Positions 28,866 to 36,756 of a DNA stretch of 64,000 nucleotides are shown in pieces. The stretch comes from Sneathiella litorea (GTDB lineage: Bacteria; Pseudomonadota; Alphaproteobacteria; Sneathiellales; Sneathiellaceae). Location: assembly GCF_009882915.1 (NCBI RefSeq), contig NZ_WTUW01000002.1, positions 10,693 through 74,692 of the forward strand, read 5' to 3'. A program made the position numbers and the translations under genes. Positions within the stretch are counted from its first letter, which is position 1; each line of letters begins with the position of its first letter. A model generated the notes under the pieces. The model made no database searches. It saw nothing but the letters and a program-made list of their open reading frames with translations, and was not told the origin of the DNA.

Positions 28866-29252
28866 TCAGATGACGGGATCATCCAATCGGTCAACATAGA
28901 AGGATACATATCCTTTTATGTCCAGCATTTCCTGAAAAGGTTCCTCGTAAGACCAGGCAATATTGGCTTCTGTCCCGAAGTTCCAGTAGCTCGCCATCCC
29001 CTTATAGGGGCAATAGGTGTCTTTATCCGACATGGTGGCTTGATCGAGCCGGACATCCTCCGGCGGAAAATAAACGAGCGGTGGATAATCGGCTTCACGC
29101 AGGATAATGGCGCGCGTGGTTTGCGCAATAGGTTCCCCCTGAAGCGTCGCGATAAACTCCCGCTCCGGTCTTTCCAGCGTGATCCGGTACTCGGGGTTCT
29201 TGGCGAAACCAGGGGACGGCTCCAGCGCGGCAGCGGATGTTTCTGTTTCCAT
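28866..29252 (-). CDS. DUF427 domain protein
   Basis: The 128-residue protein matches the DUF427 family, with ITLERPERE, TRAIILREADYPPLVYFPPEDV, and DTYCPYKGMASYWNF, the last being the family's most conserved stretch. The function of the family is not known. It lies 26 bases upstream of the sulfatase gene and may share its transcript. GAAGGGAA ribosome site. Confidence 0.88.
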   Translation of the reverse strand: METETSAAALEPSPGFAKNPEYRITLERPEREFIATLQGEPIAQTTRAIILREADYPPLVYFPPEDVRLDQATMSDKDTYCPYKGMASYWNFGTEANIAWSYEEPFQEMLDIKGYVSFYVDRLDDPVI

Positions 29253-29329
29253 AAAATGTTTCCCTTCTAACTTGGCGGGATAGATGACCAGTATGGTCGT
29301 GCTTTTCGCCAGAATACAAGACTGTTTTT

Positions 29330-30016
29330 TTAGTCGCTTTTTGCACTTTCCGGGCCGGAAAGATCACTTGGTGCCTGTAATATTACCTCCTCATCCGTCA
29401 TCGGATGGCGTAACTCCAGTCGCTCTGCATGGAGTTGTAATCTGCTTGCACGTTTGCGGATGACCTGGTCTGCATAGAACCGATCCCCGAGGATGGGATG
29501 GCCTATTGCCATGCAATGAACGCGGAGTTGGTGGGTGCGGCCGGTCTTTGGCGAAAGCGCCAGCAAAGTCGCATTATCGCGTCGTTCCAGTACCTGCCAG
29601 AAGGTGAGGGACGGCTTGCCGTTTTCCAGATCGACTTTCTGCAAGGGACGGTTTGGCCAGTCAACGCAAAGCGGAAGGTCAATCTCGCCCGACTCCGTAG
29701 ACAACAACCCCGCGACCCAGGCGAGATAGCGTTTGGCAATCTTCCGTTCGGCGAACATGTTGCTTAAGCGACGGTGCGCCTCGGCGCCCTTGCCAAACAG
29801 CAGAATGCCGGAGGTGTCCATATCCAGCCGATGAACGGTGCGGGCATTACGATCATGTGCCTTTGCCCGCAACTCCGCGCAGTCGCCTAAGTGATCGCCA
29901 CGACCGGGCACGGAGAGAAGGCCGCTCGGCTTGTTCAGTGCCAGCAGATACTCATCCTCGAATATTATGTCGCTCTTTCGCGCCGCGGGTGGATTATATG
30001 CGGGCATCGGTGTCAC
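29330..30016 (-). CDS. RluA family pseudouridine synthase
   Basis: The 228-residue enzyme isomerises uridine in RNA. It has the catalytic-aspartate motif VHRLDMDTSGILLF near residue 62 and the family's RTHQLRVHCMAIGHPILGD. It lacks an S4 domain, so it is closest to the short RluA-like enzymes; whether the target is 23S rRNA or tRNA is not clear. It begins with GTG (an ATG lies 9 bases later) and starts 4 bases after the sugE stop. Confidence 0.9.
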   Translation of the reverse strand: MTPMPAYNPPAARKSDIIFEDEYLLALNKPSGLLSVPGRGDHLGDCAELRAKAHDRNARTVHRLDMDTSGILLFGKGAEAHRRLSNMFAERKIAKRYLAWVAGLLSTESGEIDLPLCVDWPNRPLQKVDLENGKPSLTFWQVLERRDNATLLALSPKTGRTHQLRVHCMAIGHPILGDRFYADQVIRKRASRLQLHAERLELRHPMTDEEVILQAPSDLSGPESAKSD

Positions 30017-30020
30017 GATT

Positions 30021-30341
30021 TTACGCGTCTGATGATATCTTCAACAGGACAAGGCCCGAGACGATCAGCAATGCGGCGGTGACGCGCATTGGGTTTGCCA
30101 ACTCTCCCAACACAAAGATACCGACAAGAAACGCACCGACCGCGCCAATTCCGGTCCACACCGTATAGGCAGTGCCGAGCGGCAGAGACCGCATGGCAAG
30201 GGCCAGCAGCGTGAAGCTTGCGATCATGGTAATAATGGTGACAATGCTGGGCGTGAGGCGGGAAAATCCCTCTGACTGCTTCATTGAATACGCCCATATA
30301 ATTTCAAGAAGTCCCGCGGCGACGAGATAGATCCAGGCCAT
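30021..30341 (-). CDS. sugE: Small multidrug-resistance family guanidinium exporter (SugE/Gdx)
   Basis: The 106-residue protein has four membrane helices and follows SugE closely: AGLLEIIWAYSMK with the essential glutamate at about residue 13, GFSRLTPSIVTI, SLPLGTAYTVWTGIGAVGAF and GELANPMRV. SugE/Gdx proteins exchange guanidinium for protons. The start at 30341 follows a GGAG site; earlier in-frame codons extend into the riboswitch and are not coding. It sits directly downstream of a guanidine-II riboswitch, which confirms the guanidinium role. Confidence 0.95.
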   Translation of the reverse strand: MAWIYLVAAGLLEIIWAYSMKQSEGFSRLTPSIVTIITMIASFTLLALAMRSLPLGTAYTVWTGIGAVGAFLVGIFVLGELANPMRVTAALLIVSGLVLLKISSDA

Positions 30342-30363
30342 TTCATGGCTCCATTTGATGTGT

Positions 30364-30405
30364 CGGGTCGTCCCGGAAACGGCTCTGATGTGGGGGTCGT
30401 CCCCC
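30364..30405 (-). promoter_or_regulatory. Guanidine-II (mini-ykkC) riboswitch
   Basis: Read on the minus strand, two hairpins each carry an ACGA loop (ACGR consensus). They are GGGGGACGACCCCC (30405-30392) and CGGGACGACCCG (30375-30364), joined by a 16-base linker. This is the full guanidine-II consensus. The GGAG ribosome site of sugE lies just beyond the second hairpin, so free guanidine probably exposes it and turns on translation. Confidence 0.93.
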
Positions 30406-30416
30406 AATAAAATTGA

Positions 30417-30444
30417 TATATACAATCGTAGCGGGGTTGCGCAA
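30417..30444 (-). promoter_or_regulatory. Predicted promoter of the sugE riboswitch transcript
   Basis: On the minus strand, TTGCGC (30444-30439) and TATATA (30422-30417) are 16 bases apart. The predicted start falls a few bases before the first riboswitch hairpin, which fits the short guanidine-II leader. Confidence 0.5.
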
Positions 30445-30554
30445 GAACTAACCTTCTTGCGGGGTATCATTTTTCACAGTCTTTGCCATAGCTATCAGCC
30501 GACGCCGCTGCATATCTTGTTGCGGCGGTGTCGGCTGAATTGCACCCGTTTACA

Positions 30555-31697
30555 TCAATCCGCGAGGAGGTCGCGGCTGATGATTTCCTTCATGATCTCG
30601 GACGTGCCGCCGGCAATGCGGGCCATGCGGTTGTCCGCCCAGGCGCGGCAGATGGGATATTCCCACATATAGCCATAGCCGCCATGCAACTGCACGCAGT
30701 CATCAAGCACATCCCAGAGAACCTCTGTCGATTGCATCTTCGCCATGGCGGCGGTGACGGAATCAAGCTCGCCTTTTAGGTGCGCCGCGATACAGCGATC
30801 AACAAAGGCACGCATCATCACGGCCTTTGACTTGATCTCGGCGAGCTTGAAGCGAGTGTTCTGGAACTCGGCGATGCTCTGGCCGAATGCCTTGCGTTCC
30901 TTGGTATACTCGACCGTCCATTCCAGCGCGGTCTCGATGCTGGTGGCGGATCGGACAGCGATGACCAGCCGTTCCTGCGGGAGCTGCTGCATCAGCTGCT
31001 TGAAGCCGCGCCCCTCGACGCCGAGCAGGTTGGATTTTGGCACCCGCACATCATTGAAGAACAGCTCCGATGTGTCCTGCGCCTTATACCCGACCTTCTC
31101 AAGGTTGCGCCCCCGCGAAAAGCCTTCTCGGTCGCCCTCGACCAGTACAAGGGAAACACCTTTGCCGCCCGCATTCGGGTCCGTCTTGCAGGCAACCACG
31201 ATAAGATCGGCAAGCTGGCCATTGCTGATAAACACCTTCTGGCCGTTGATCACATAGTCGTCACCATCGGCGATGGCAGTTGTCCGGATATTCTGCAAAT
31301 CCGATCCTGCACCGGGCTCACTCATGGCGACGGCGGCAATCGCTTCGCCTTTCACCAGCTTGGGAAGCCAATGCTTTTTCTGTTCTTCCGTGCCATAGGC
31401 GGTGATATAGGGCGCGACAATCTCCGAATGCAGGTGGAAGGAGGGGCCGCTCGTTCCGGCGCGCGCCAGTTCTTCAAGGAAGATTGCGCCAAAGAGGAAG
31501 TCGCCGCCCGCGCCGCCATATTCTTCCGGTACCGAGCAACAGAGAAAACCGCCGTCGCCAGCTTCCTGCCAGACCTCGCGGCTTACCTGGCCGTCTTTTT
31601 CCCACTGGGCATGAAAGGGGGCAATCCGCTCCTCAACAAAGCGGCGGGCGGAGGCCCGAAAGAGATTATGTTCTTCACTGAAAAGCTCGCGCTGCAT
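30555..31697 (-). CDS. Acyl-CoA dehydrogenase
   Basis: The 380-residue flavoprotein introduces a double bond into an acyl-CoA. It has the FAD/substrate motif VAMSEPGAGSDLQNIRT near residue 125, YVINGQKVFISNGQLADLI, GRGFKQLMQQLPQERL, and the C-terminal QLHGGYGYMWEYPICR with AGGTSEIMKEII. The position used as base in medium-chain enzymes (YEGT) is glycine here, as in many long-chain or branched-chain members that use a base elsewhere. The substrate is unknown. It is isolated, 214 bases upstream of the sugE leader. Confidence 0.92.
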   Translation of the reverse strand: MQRELFSEEHNLFRASARRFVEERIAPFHAQWEKDGQVSREVWQEAGDGGFLCCSVPEEYGGAGGDFLFGAIFLEELARAGTSGPSFHLHSEIVAPYITAYGTEEQKKHWLPKLVKGEAIAAVAMSEPGAGSDLQNIRTTAIADGDDYVINGQKVFISNGQLADLIVVACKTDPNAGGKGVSLVLVEGDREGFSRGRNLEKVGYKAQDTSELFFNDVRVPKSNLLGVEGRGFKQLMQQLPQERLVIAVRSATSIETALEWTVEYTKERKAFGQSIAEFQNTRFKLAEIKSKAVMMRAFVDRCIAAHLKGELDSVTAAMAKMQSTEVLWDVLDDCVQLHGGYGYMWEYPICRAWADNRMARIAGGTSEIMKEIISRDLLAD

Positions 31698-32031
31698 GAT
31701 AGTTCCATCTTGTTATTGTTATTGTTTATGTGGAATCCGTTATAATACTCCGTTGTGGCTTTGTAAATTCAAGCTTCATCATATGCCCTCCAATAGTTTG
31801 CGGCACCCTCATGAGATGTTTTTTTGGAATTTATGGTTAATTTATTATAGTAAAAACAATAGCTTGAAGTTGTATAAAAATTAATATAAAGCTAATATAA
31901 ATTTTAACGGTTCATGTTTGTTTGTAAATTGCATTTGTGAGCTTTCCAGGCGCTGACAGTTACGGCGCTCACACCTAAAGCGCTCACACCTAAAGCGCTC
32001 ACACCTAAAGCGCTTAAACTCGGGGGTAATA
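31698..32031. other. AT-rich leader of the first CTERM-type gene
   Basis: This 334-base gap has no gene. From about 31845 it is nearly the same as the segment before the second paralogue (about 32780-32930), including TTTTAACGGTTCATGTTTG and GAGCTTTCCAGGCGCTGACAG. It ends in a 15-base tandem repeat, listed separately. It should hold the promoter of the first paralogue. Confidence 0.6.
31965..32009 (+). repeat. Three exact tandem copies of a 15-base repeat
   Basis: GCGCTCACACCTAAA occurs three times head-to-tail (31965-31979, 31980-31994, 31995-32009), followed by a degenerate GCGCTTAAA. The equivalent site before the second paralogue has one copy with one change, and the third has none. It lies about 20 bases before the ribosome site. 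Confidence 0.9.
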
Positions 32032-32616
32032 ATGAAGAAATTTCTTGGATTGGCTCTCATCAGCGGATTGTTTTTTTCTGTAAATGCTGAGGCAGCACTC
32101 TATCGCGTTGATTTCAGTGGCACGGTGAATGAGGGGACTTATAATGGGTATTTCACCTATGATAATGCGGGTCTGGACCTGAACGGTTTTAATTTGGCGC
32201 CCGGTAGTATAAATTCCCCGGCGTTGCCGGAGGATGGGCTGGAAACTTCCCTGGTAATGAATATAAGCTCTACAGCCGTTTCGGTAAGCTTTGATGAAAC
32301 GACGGCGGGATCGTCTTTTCTGGATTTCGCGGCGGGTGAATTGACCGGCTGGGCGATTGGAGGCAATATTCTAGGTTTTGGCACGGTTTCAAACGCCACT
32401 GCGCTTGATTTTAGTTTGTCCAATAACCTATTGGCTTTTAATACGGGATCAATTGAGGGCGGTCTAATGTATGGAAGAAGCCCTGATTGGCAGGTGACGG
32501 AACTTTCCGCCGTGCCGCTGCCGGGGGCGGTCTGGGCGTTCGGCGCCGGATTGCTCGGCCTGCTCGGGTTAAAACGTCGGCGCAAGATAAAGATGCTGCG
32601 TACCGCCACCGCGTAA
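32032..32616 (+). CDS. Exported protein with PEP-CTERM-like C-terminal anchor (paralogue 1)
   Basis: The 194-residue protein has a signal peptide (KKFLGLALISGLFF to AEA), a beta-rich middle of about 135 residues, and a C-terminal sorting signal. That signal is SAVPLPGAVWAFGAG, a hydrophobic stretch and KRRRK, followed by a short MLRTATA tail. The layout is that of PEP-CTERM proteins processed by exosortases and tied to extracellular polysaccharide. The middle domain is unfamiliar. It is the first of three tandem paralogues with near-identical ends; the second is about three-quarters identical by eye. GGGGG ribosome site. Confidence 0.82.
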   Translation: MKKFLGLALISGLFFSVNAEAALYRVDFSGTVNEGTYNGYFTYDNAGLDLNGFNLAPGSINSPALPEDGLETSLVMNISSTAVSVSFDETTAGSSFLDFAAGELTGWAIGGNILGFGTVSNATALDFSLSNNLLAFNTGSIEGGLMYGRSPDWQVTELSAVPLPGAVWAFGAGLLGLLGLKRRRKIKMLRTATA

Positions 32617-32636
32617 TGCGCAAACCCTCGATAATG

Positions 32637-32665
32637 AAAAGCCCGGCATTCGCCGGGTTTTTTTT
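32637..32665 (+). terminator. Intrinsic terminator after paralogue 1
   Basis: CCCGGC (32642-32647) pairs with GCCGGG (32652-32657) around ATTC, followed by eight T. The same terminator ends all three paralogues. Confidence 0.92.
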
Positions 32666-32933
32666 GGCTAAAATTTTAAAATCAAACATCTGGTTGTCTT
32701 CTTCCCACGCCAGGCCGGAAAGCCGTTGACGGGAAAAATAGCAATGATTGATTGACAAATATTATAGTTAATTTTATGCAGAAAAATCAATAGCTTGACA
32801 GTTGTATAAAATTTATTATAAAGATAATATAAATTTTAACGGTTCATGTTTGTTTGTAAATTTCATTTGTGAGCTTTCCAGGCGCTGACAGTTGCGGCGC
32901 TCACATCTAAAGCGCTTAAACTCGGGGGAAATA
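32666..32933. other. Duplicated AT-rich leader of paralogue 2
   Basis: About 270 bases with no gene. From about 32780 it repeats the leader of paralogue 1, including one changed copy of the 15-base repeat unit (GCGCTCACATCTAAA). This places the duplication breakpoint near 32760. Confidence 0.6.
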
Positions 32934-33518
32934 ATGAAGAAATTACTGGGATTGGCTCTCATCAGCGGATTGTTTTTTTCTGTAAATGCGGAGGCTGCAC
33001 TCTATCGCGTTGATTTCAGCGGCACGGTGGATGATGGGACTTATAATGGGTATTTTACCTATGATAATGCGGGTCTGGACCTGAACGGTATAAATATGTC
33101 GCCCGGTGGTTTAGGTTCCGCGGCGTTGCCGGAGGATGGGCTGGAAACTTCCCTGGTAATGAATATAAGCTCTACAGCCGCTTCGGGAAGCTTTGATGAA
33201 ACGACGGCGGGATCGGCTTGGTTGATTTTCGCGGCGGGTGAATTGACCAGCTGGTTGATTGGAGGCAATACTCTAGGTTTTAACACGGTTTCATCAGGCA
33301 CTGTGCTTGATTTTGATTTGGCCAATGGCCACTTTATTACTAATAAGGGATTAGGTCAGAACTTTCTAGTTTTTGGATCTGCCCCTGATTGGCAGGTGAC
33401 GGAACTTTCCGCCGTGCCGCTGCCGGGTGCAGTGTGGGCGTTCGGGGCCGGATTGCTCGGCCTGCTCGGGTTAAAACGTCGGCGCAAGATGAAGATGCTG
33501 CGTACCGCCACCGCGTAA
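32934..33518 (+). CDS. Exported protein with PEP-CTERM-like C-terminal anchor (paralogue 2)
   Basis: The 194-residue protein has the same layout as paralogue 1: signal peptide MKKLLGLALISGLFF, the shared ALYRVDFSGTVDDGTYNGY and DNAGLDLNG starts, the LPEDGLETSLVMNISST block, and the VPLPGAVWAFGAG anchor with KRRRK. Differences cluster in the middle (around residues 60-75 and 100-150), while both ends are almost unchanged. The start is the ATG after GGGGGAAATA; a longer frame begins at 32892 in the leader. Confidence 0.82.
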   Translation: MKKLLGLALISGLFFSVNAEAALYRVDFSGTVDDGTYNGYFTYDNAGLDLNGINMSPGGLGSAALPEDGLETSLVMNISSTAASGSFDETTAGSAWLIFAAGELTSWLIGGNTLGFNTVSSGTVLDFDLANGHFITNKGLGQNFLVFGSAPDWQVTELSAVPLPGAVWAFGAGLLGLLGLKRRRKMKMLRTATA

Positions 33519-33538
33519 TGCGCAAACCCTCGATAATG

Positions 33539-33567
33539 AAAAGCCCGGCATTCGCCGGGTTTTTTTT
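33539..33567 (+). terminator. Intrinsic terminator after paralogue 2
   Basis: The stem CCCGGC/GCCGGG (33544-33549 with 33554-33559) is followed by eight T, the same as the one after paralogue 1. Confidence 0.92.
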
Positions 33568-33786
33568 GGCTAAAATTCGAAATTCATTCACCCGGATGTC
33601 TTCTTCCCACTCCAAGCCGGGAGCCGTTGTCGGTAAGACCATCAATGATTGATTGATAAATATTATGGTTAATATTTTATCAGTAAAAACAATAGTTTGA
33701 CAGTTGTGTAAAAATTATTATAAATCTTGTTTATACGCTAAATTTGTGTAGATAGTATTTGGTTGATTAGCGCTGGAGGATGCGTG

Positions 33787-34380
33787 ATGAAAAAATTACT
33801 GGGATTGGCTGTTGTCTGCGGCCTGCTTGCTTCAGGGAGCGTTCAGGCAGCCTCCTATCGCGTTGATTTCAGCGGGACCGGTTCGGATGGTGCAATATAT
33901 GATGGATACTTCACCTTTGATACCGCCGGGCTTAATCTGGATGGGGTAAATGAAATACCCTGGACTTTTCCAAATCCTAATGTTGCCGGCGACGGGTTCG
34001 CGACCTCCTTCCTATACAGTTACGCTGATGACTTCGGTAATGTCGGGTCCTATGATGAGACCACGGGCGGCGTGTCAAAACTGGCCTTTACGGACGGCGA
34101 ATTGACCCATTGGACCGCTGGCGGTTACGTAGGTGGATATGGGGTAAATGTTCCCGTTCCATTGAATGACTTCCTCCTCTGCACGACCGGTTGCACGAAC
34201 CTGACCTATGTAAATGGTGCCTTGGGTGGGTTTTATATGCAGACCCCGACGTGGGAAGTGGCGGAACTTTCCGCCGTGCCGCTGCCGGGGGCGGTCTGGG
34301 CGTTCGGGGCAGGGTTGCTCGGCCTGCTCGGGTTAAAACGTCGGCGCAAGACGAAGATGCTGCGTACCGCCACCGCGTAA
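33787..34380 (+). CDS. Exported protein with PEP-CTERM-like C-terminal anchor (paralogue 3)
   Basis: The 197-residue protein shares the signal peptide, the SYRVDFSGTGSDG opening and the identical VPLPGAVWAFGAG anchor with the other two paralogues, but its middle is clearly different. It carries a CTTGC cysteine pair the others lack. The ribosome site is GGAGGA. The leader is shorter and lacks the 15-base repeat. It looks like an older copy, with the C-terminal end kept uniform by selection or gene conversion. Confidence 0.82.
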   Translation: MKKLLGLAVVCGLLASGSVQAASYRVDFSGTGSDGAIYDGYFTFDTAGLNLDGVNEIPWTFPNPNVAGDGFATSFLYSYADDFGNVGSYDETTGGVSKLAFTDGELTHWTAGGYVGGYGVNVPVPLNDFLLCTTGCTNLTYVNGALGGFYMQTPTWEVAELSAVPLPGAVWAFGAGLLGLLGLKRRRKTKMLRTATA

Positions 34381-34400
34381 CGCGCAAACCCTCGATAGTT

Positions 34401-34428
34401 AAAAGCCCGGCAATCGCCGGGTTTTTTT
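34401..34428 (+). terminator. Intrinsic terminator after paralogue 3
   Basis: CCCGGC (34406-34411) and GCCGGG (34416-34421) form the stem, followed by seven T. The loop has one base changed from the other two copies. Confidence 0.92.
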
Positions 34429-35004
34429 ATGCACGGGGTTGGGCCGGCTCCGCGCGGTGATTTGACTTTGCCCTATTGCTTTCCCATTTTTTTCAGGAGG
34501 GACGAAAAATGGAAAAGCAGCGCGGCGCGACCGAGTGAAATTACCGCATATAGCAATTTCTCTGCAGCTTAAACTCGCCAAATAATTAAATATAATTATA
34601 ATAAATTCTATTACAGTTTGGAAAATAACCTTCATGTAAGCGTGTCAATAAAAAACTATTTTAAATAGATAATTATATGTGAATTAAAAAACTTTAAAAG
34701 TTCTTATTATTTATGACTTAATATTTTAAGTATTTTATCTATTCTATATTTTATATAATAATTATTAAATAAATAATATATTTTCTGGTCTCCATTGACG
34801 GATCGTGCATGGTTTCATTATGCTAAGCGCCAGCCTAGCTCAAATCAACTGAAATTGCGGCACTATTTGCCTTCGACAGGAAAATAAGGGTCGTTATATG
34901 AACAAGTGGGTGGTCAAAACAGTGGGACACTCATATTATACAAACAAGATATACTTAAATATTCAAAATTTTTTTGATTAAACCGAACAGGGAGAAGAAC
35001 CAAA
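34429..35004. other. AT-rich intergenic region before the peptide-type ABC operon
   Basis: This 576-base gap has no gene I can support. From about 34560 to 34790 it is extremely AT-rich with many A and T runs, as in curved or upstream-activating DNA. It leads into a predicted promoter at 34795 and a leader of about 175 bases. Confidence 0.6.
34795..34824 (+). promoter_or_regulatory. Predicted promoter of the peptide-type ABC operon
   Basis: TTGACG (34795-34800) and TATGCT (34819-34824) are 18 bases apart, directly after a very AT-rich tract. It would give a leader of about 175 bases before the ATG at 35005. I see no obvious riboswitch in that leader. Confidence 0.5.
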
Positions 35005-36681
35005 ATGTCAGTGAAAAAAATGGATCATGAGGCGCCAAATCGCGTCCATCCCATGATCGAAGACGTTAAGGAACAATTTCGCAGCGGAAAAATGGATCGC
35101 CGTGAATTCCTGAGAACTTCCACTTTACTCGGTTTGTCTGCGGCGGCGGCGTATTCCGTTGTCGGTATGGCCGACCCAACCATCGAGGCCCAGGCGGCGG
35201 AGCCCAAAAAGGGCGGTATCCTGAAATGCTCCATGCCGGTGCAGGAAATGGCCGATCCGGCCACCTACTCATGGAATGAAAAATCCAACATTGCCCGCCA
35301 GATAGTCGAATATCTGACGATCACCGGGCCAGACAACGTGACGCGCCCATATCTTGCGGAAAGCTGGACGGCGTCGGATGATCTCAAAACCTGGACATTC
35401 AAGCTGCGTCAGGGTGTGAAATGGCATAATGGCGACGAGTTCAATGCCGATGACGTTGTGTTTAATATTACCCGCTGGCTCGATCCGGCGGTCGGCTCCT
35501 CCAACATCGGCCTTTTTGCGTCCATGGTGACGACCGAAGGAGAAGGGGAGAACGCCAAGAAATCCATGACACCGGGTGCGGTTGAAAAGGTTGATGACCA
35601 TACAGTGCGGCTGAACCTTAACAACGCCGTCCTCTCCATTCCGGAGAATTTCTACAATTATCCGACCGCCATCGTGCATCGCGACTTCAAGGGCGATCTG
35701 TCGAAAGAACCGAACGGCACCGGACCGTTTACACTGACGGAATTCGTGGTCGGTGAAAAAGCCATTCTGCGCCGCGTGGAACAACCTTACTGGGATGGCG
35801 AAGTCTATCTCGACGGCATCGATTATTATGATCATGGCGCCGCTTCCGCCGCGCAGCTCGCGGCCGTTGCCTCTAACCAGGTTGATATGAACTACGAGTT
35901 CGACATTGCCTCCCTCGGTATGGCGCAGTCTATTCCGGGCTTTACCATTTACGACGTCCGGACCGCGCAAACCGGTGTGATGCGGTTCCGTACCGACAAG
36001 AAGCCGTTTGATGATATCCGCGTGCGTAAGGCGATCCTGCTCTGCTGTGATGCGGAGAGATATAACGAACTAGTCTTTGGCGGGCGCGGTGATGTTGGCG
36101 AACATCACCATGTCGCTCCCATTCATCCGGAGTATTATGCACTCAACCGGATGGAGCAAAATATCGAGGAAGCCAAGTCGCTGCTTGCTGAAGCAGGCTA
36201 TAATGACGGTCTCGAAATTACCATCGACCTTGGCAATACCAATGGTCCGTGGCAGCAGCAGGTATGCGAGATCCTGAAAGAACAGCTCTCACCTGCCGGC
36301 ATCACTCTGAACCTCAACCTGATGCCTGCGACGAAATATTGGGAAACCTGGCAGACGGCACCGTTCGGCTTTACCGCCTGGACCCATCGTCCGCTTGGCA
36401 CCATGGTCCTGAGCCTGGCGTATCGGGCGGGCGTGCCGTGGAACGAGACGGCCTATGATAACCCGGAATTCGAGGCAGCACTCGACGCGGCTGAAGCTAT
36501 TGTCGATGCGGAAAAACGCAAAGAAGCCATGAAAACGGTGGAAGAAATCCTACAGCGGGATGCGATTATGGTGCAGCCTGTGTGGCAGCCGAAAATGTTC
36601 CTTGCCAATGATAAGGTGAAGAATCTCAAGGCTCACCCGACACAATATCACCAATTCTTTAAAGTCTGGATTGATAGCTAA
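35005..36681 (+). CDS. ABC transporter substrate-binding protein, family 5 (peptide/nickel type), Tat-exported
   Basis: The 558-residue periplasmic protein belongs to the DppA/OppA family: ILKCSMPVQEMADP opens the mature domain, AESWTASDDLKTWTFKLRQGVKWHNGDEF is the signature region, and ADDVVFNITR follows. The signal peptide carries a twin-arginine motif (DRREFLR) before LGLSAAAAYSVVG and AQAAEP, so it is probably exported folded through Tat. It is the first gene of a four-gene transporter operon. An intrinsic terminator follows it. The ligand may be peptides, but family members also bind opines, sugars and nickel complexes. Confidence 0.93.
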   Translation: MSVKKMDHEAPNRVHPMIEDVKEQFRSGKMDRREFLRTSTLLGLSAAAAYSVVGMADPTIEAQAAEPKKGGILKCSMPVQEMADPATYSWNEKSNIARQIVEYLTITGPDNVTRPYLAESWTASDDLKTWTFKLRQGVKWHNGDEFNADDVVFNITRWLDPAVGSSNIGLFASMVTTEGEGENAKKSMTPGAVEKVDDHTVRLNLNNAVLSIPENFYNYPTAIVHRDFKGDLSKEPNGTGPFTLTEFVVGEKAILRRVEQPYWDGEVYLDGIDYYDHGAASAAQLAAVASNQVDMNYEFDIASLGMAQSIPGFTIYDVRTAQTGVMRFRTDKKPFDDIRVRKAILLCCDAERYNELVFGGRGDVGEHHHVAPIHPEYYALNRMEQNIEEAKSLLAEAGYNDGLEITIDLGNTNGPWQQQVCEILKEQLSPAGITLNLNLMPATKYWETWQTAPFGFTAWTHRPLGTMVLSLAYRAGVPWNETAYDNPEFEAALDAAEAIVDAEKRKEAMKTVEEILQRDAIMVQPVWQPKMFLANDKVKNLKAHPTQYHQFFKVWIDS

Positions 36682-36689
36682 AATCAAAT

Positions 36690-36727
36690 GAAAAAAGCAA
36701 GGGTGCCGAAAGGGCCCTTGTTTTTTT
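36690..36727 (+). terminator. Intrinsic terminator/attenuator inside the ABC operon
   Basis: CAAGGG (36698-36703) and CCCTTG (36715-36720) form the stem, followed by seven T. It lies between the binding-protein gene and the first permease gene, which would give the usual excess of binding protein over membrane parts. Confidence 0.88.
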
Positions 36728-36756
36728 AGAACCTTACTTTTCTGCTGGGGGTTTCC

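Noticed and set aside
31965-32018. A CRISPR-like array
   Set aside because: The repeats are only 15 bases, directly adjacent with no spacers, and no cas genes are near. It is a simple tandem repeat.
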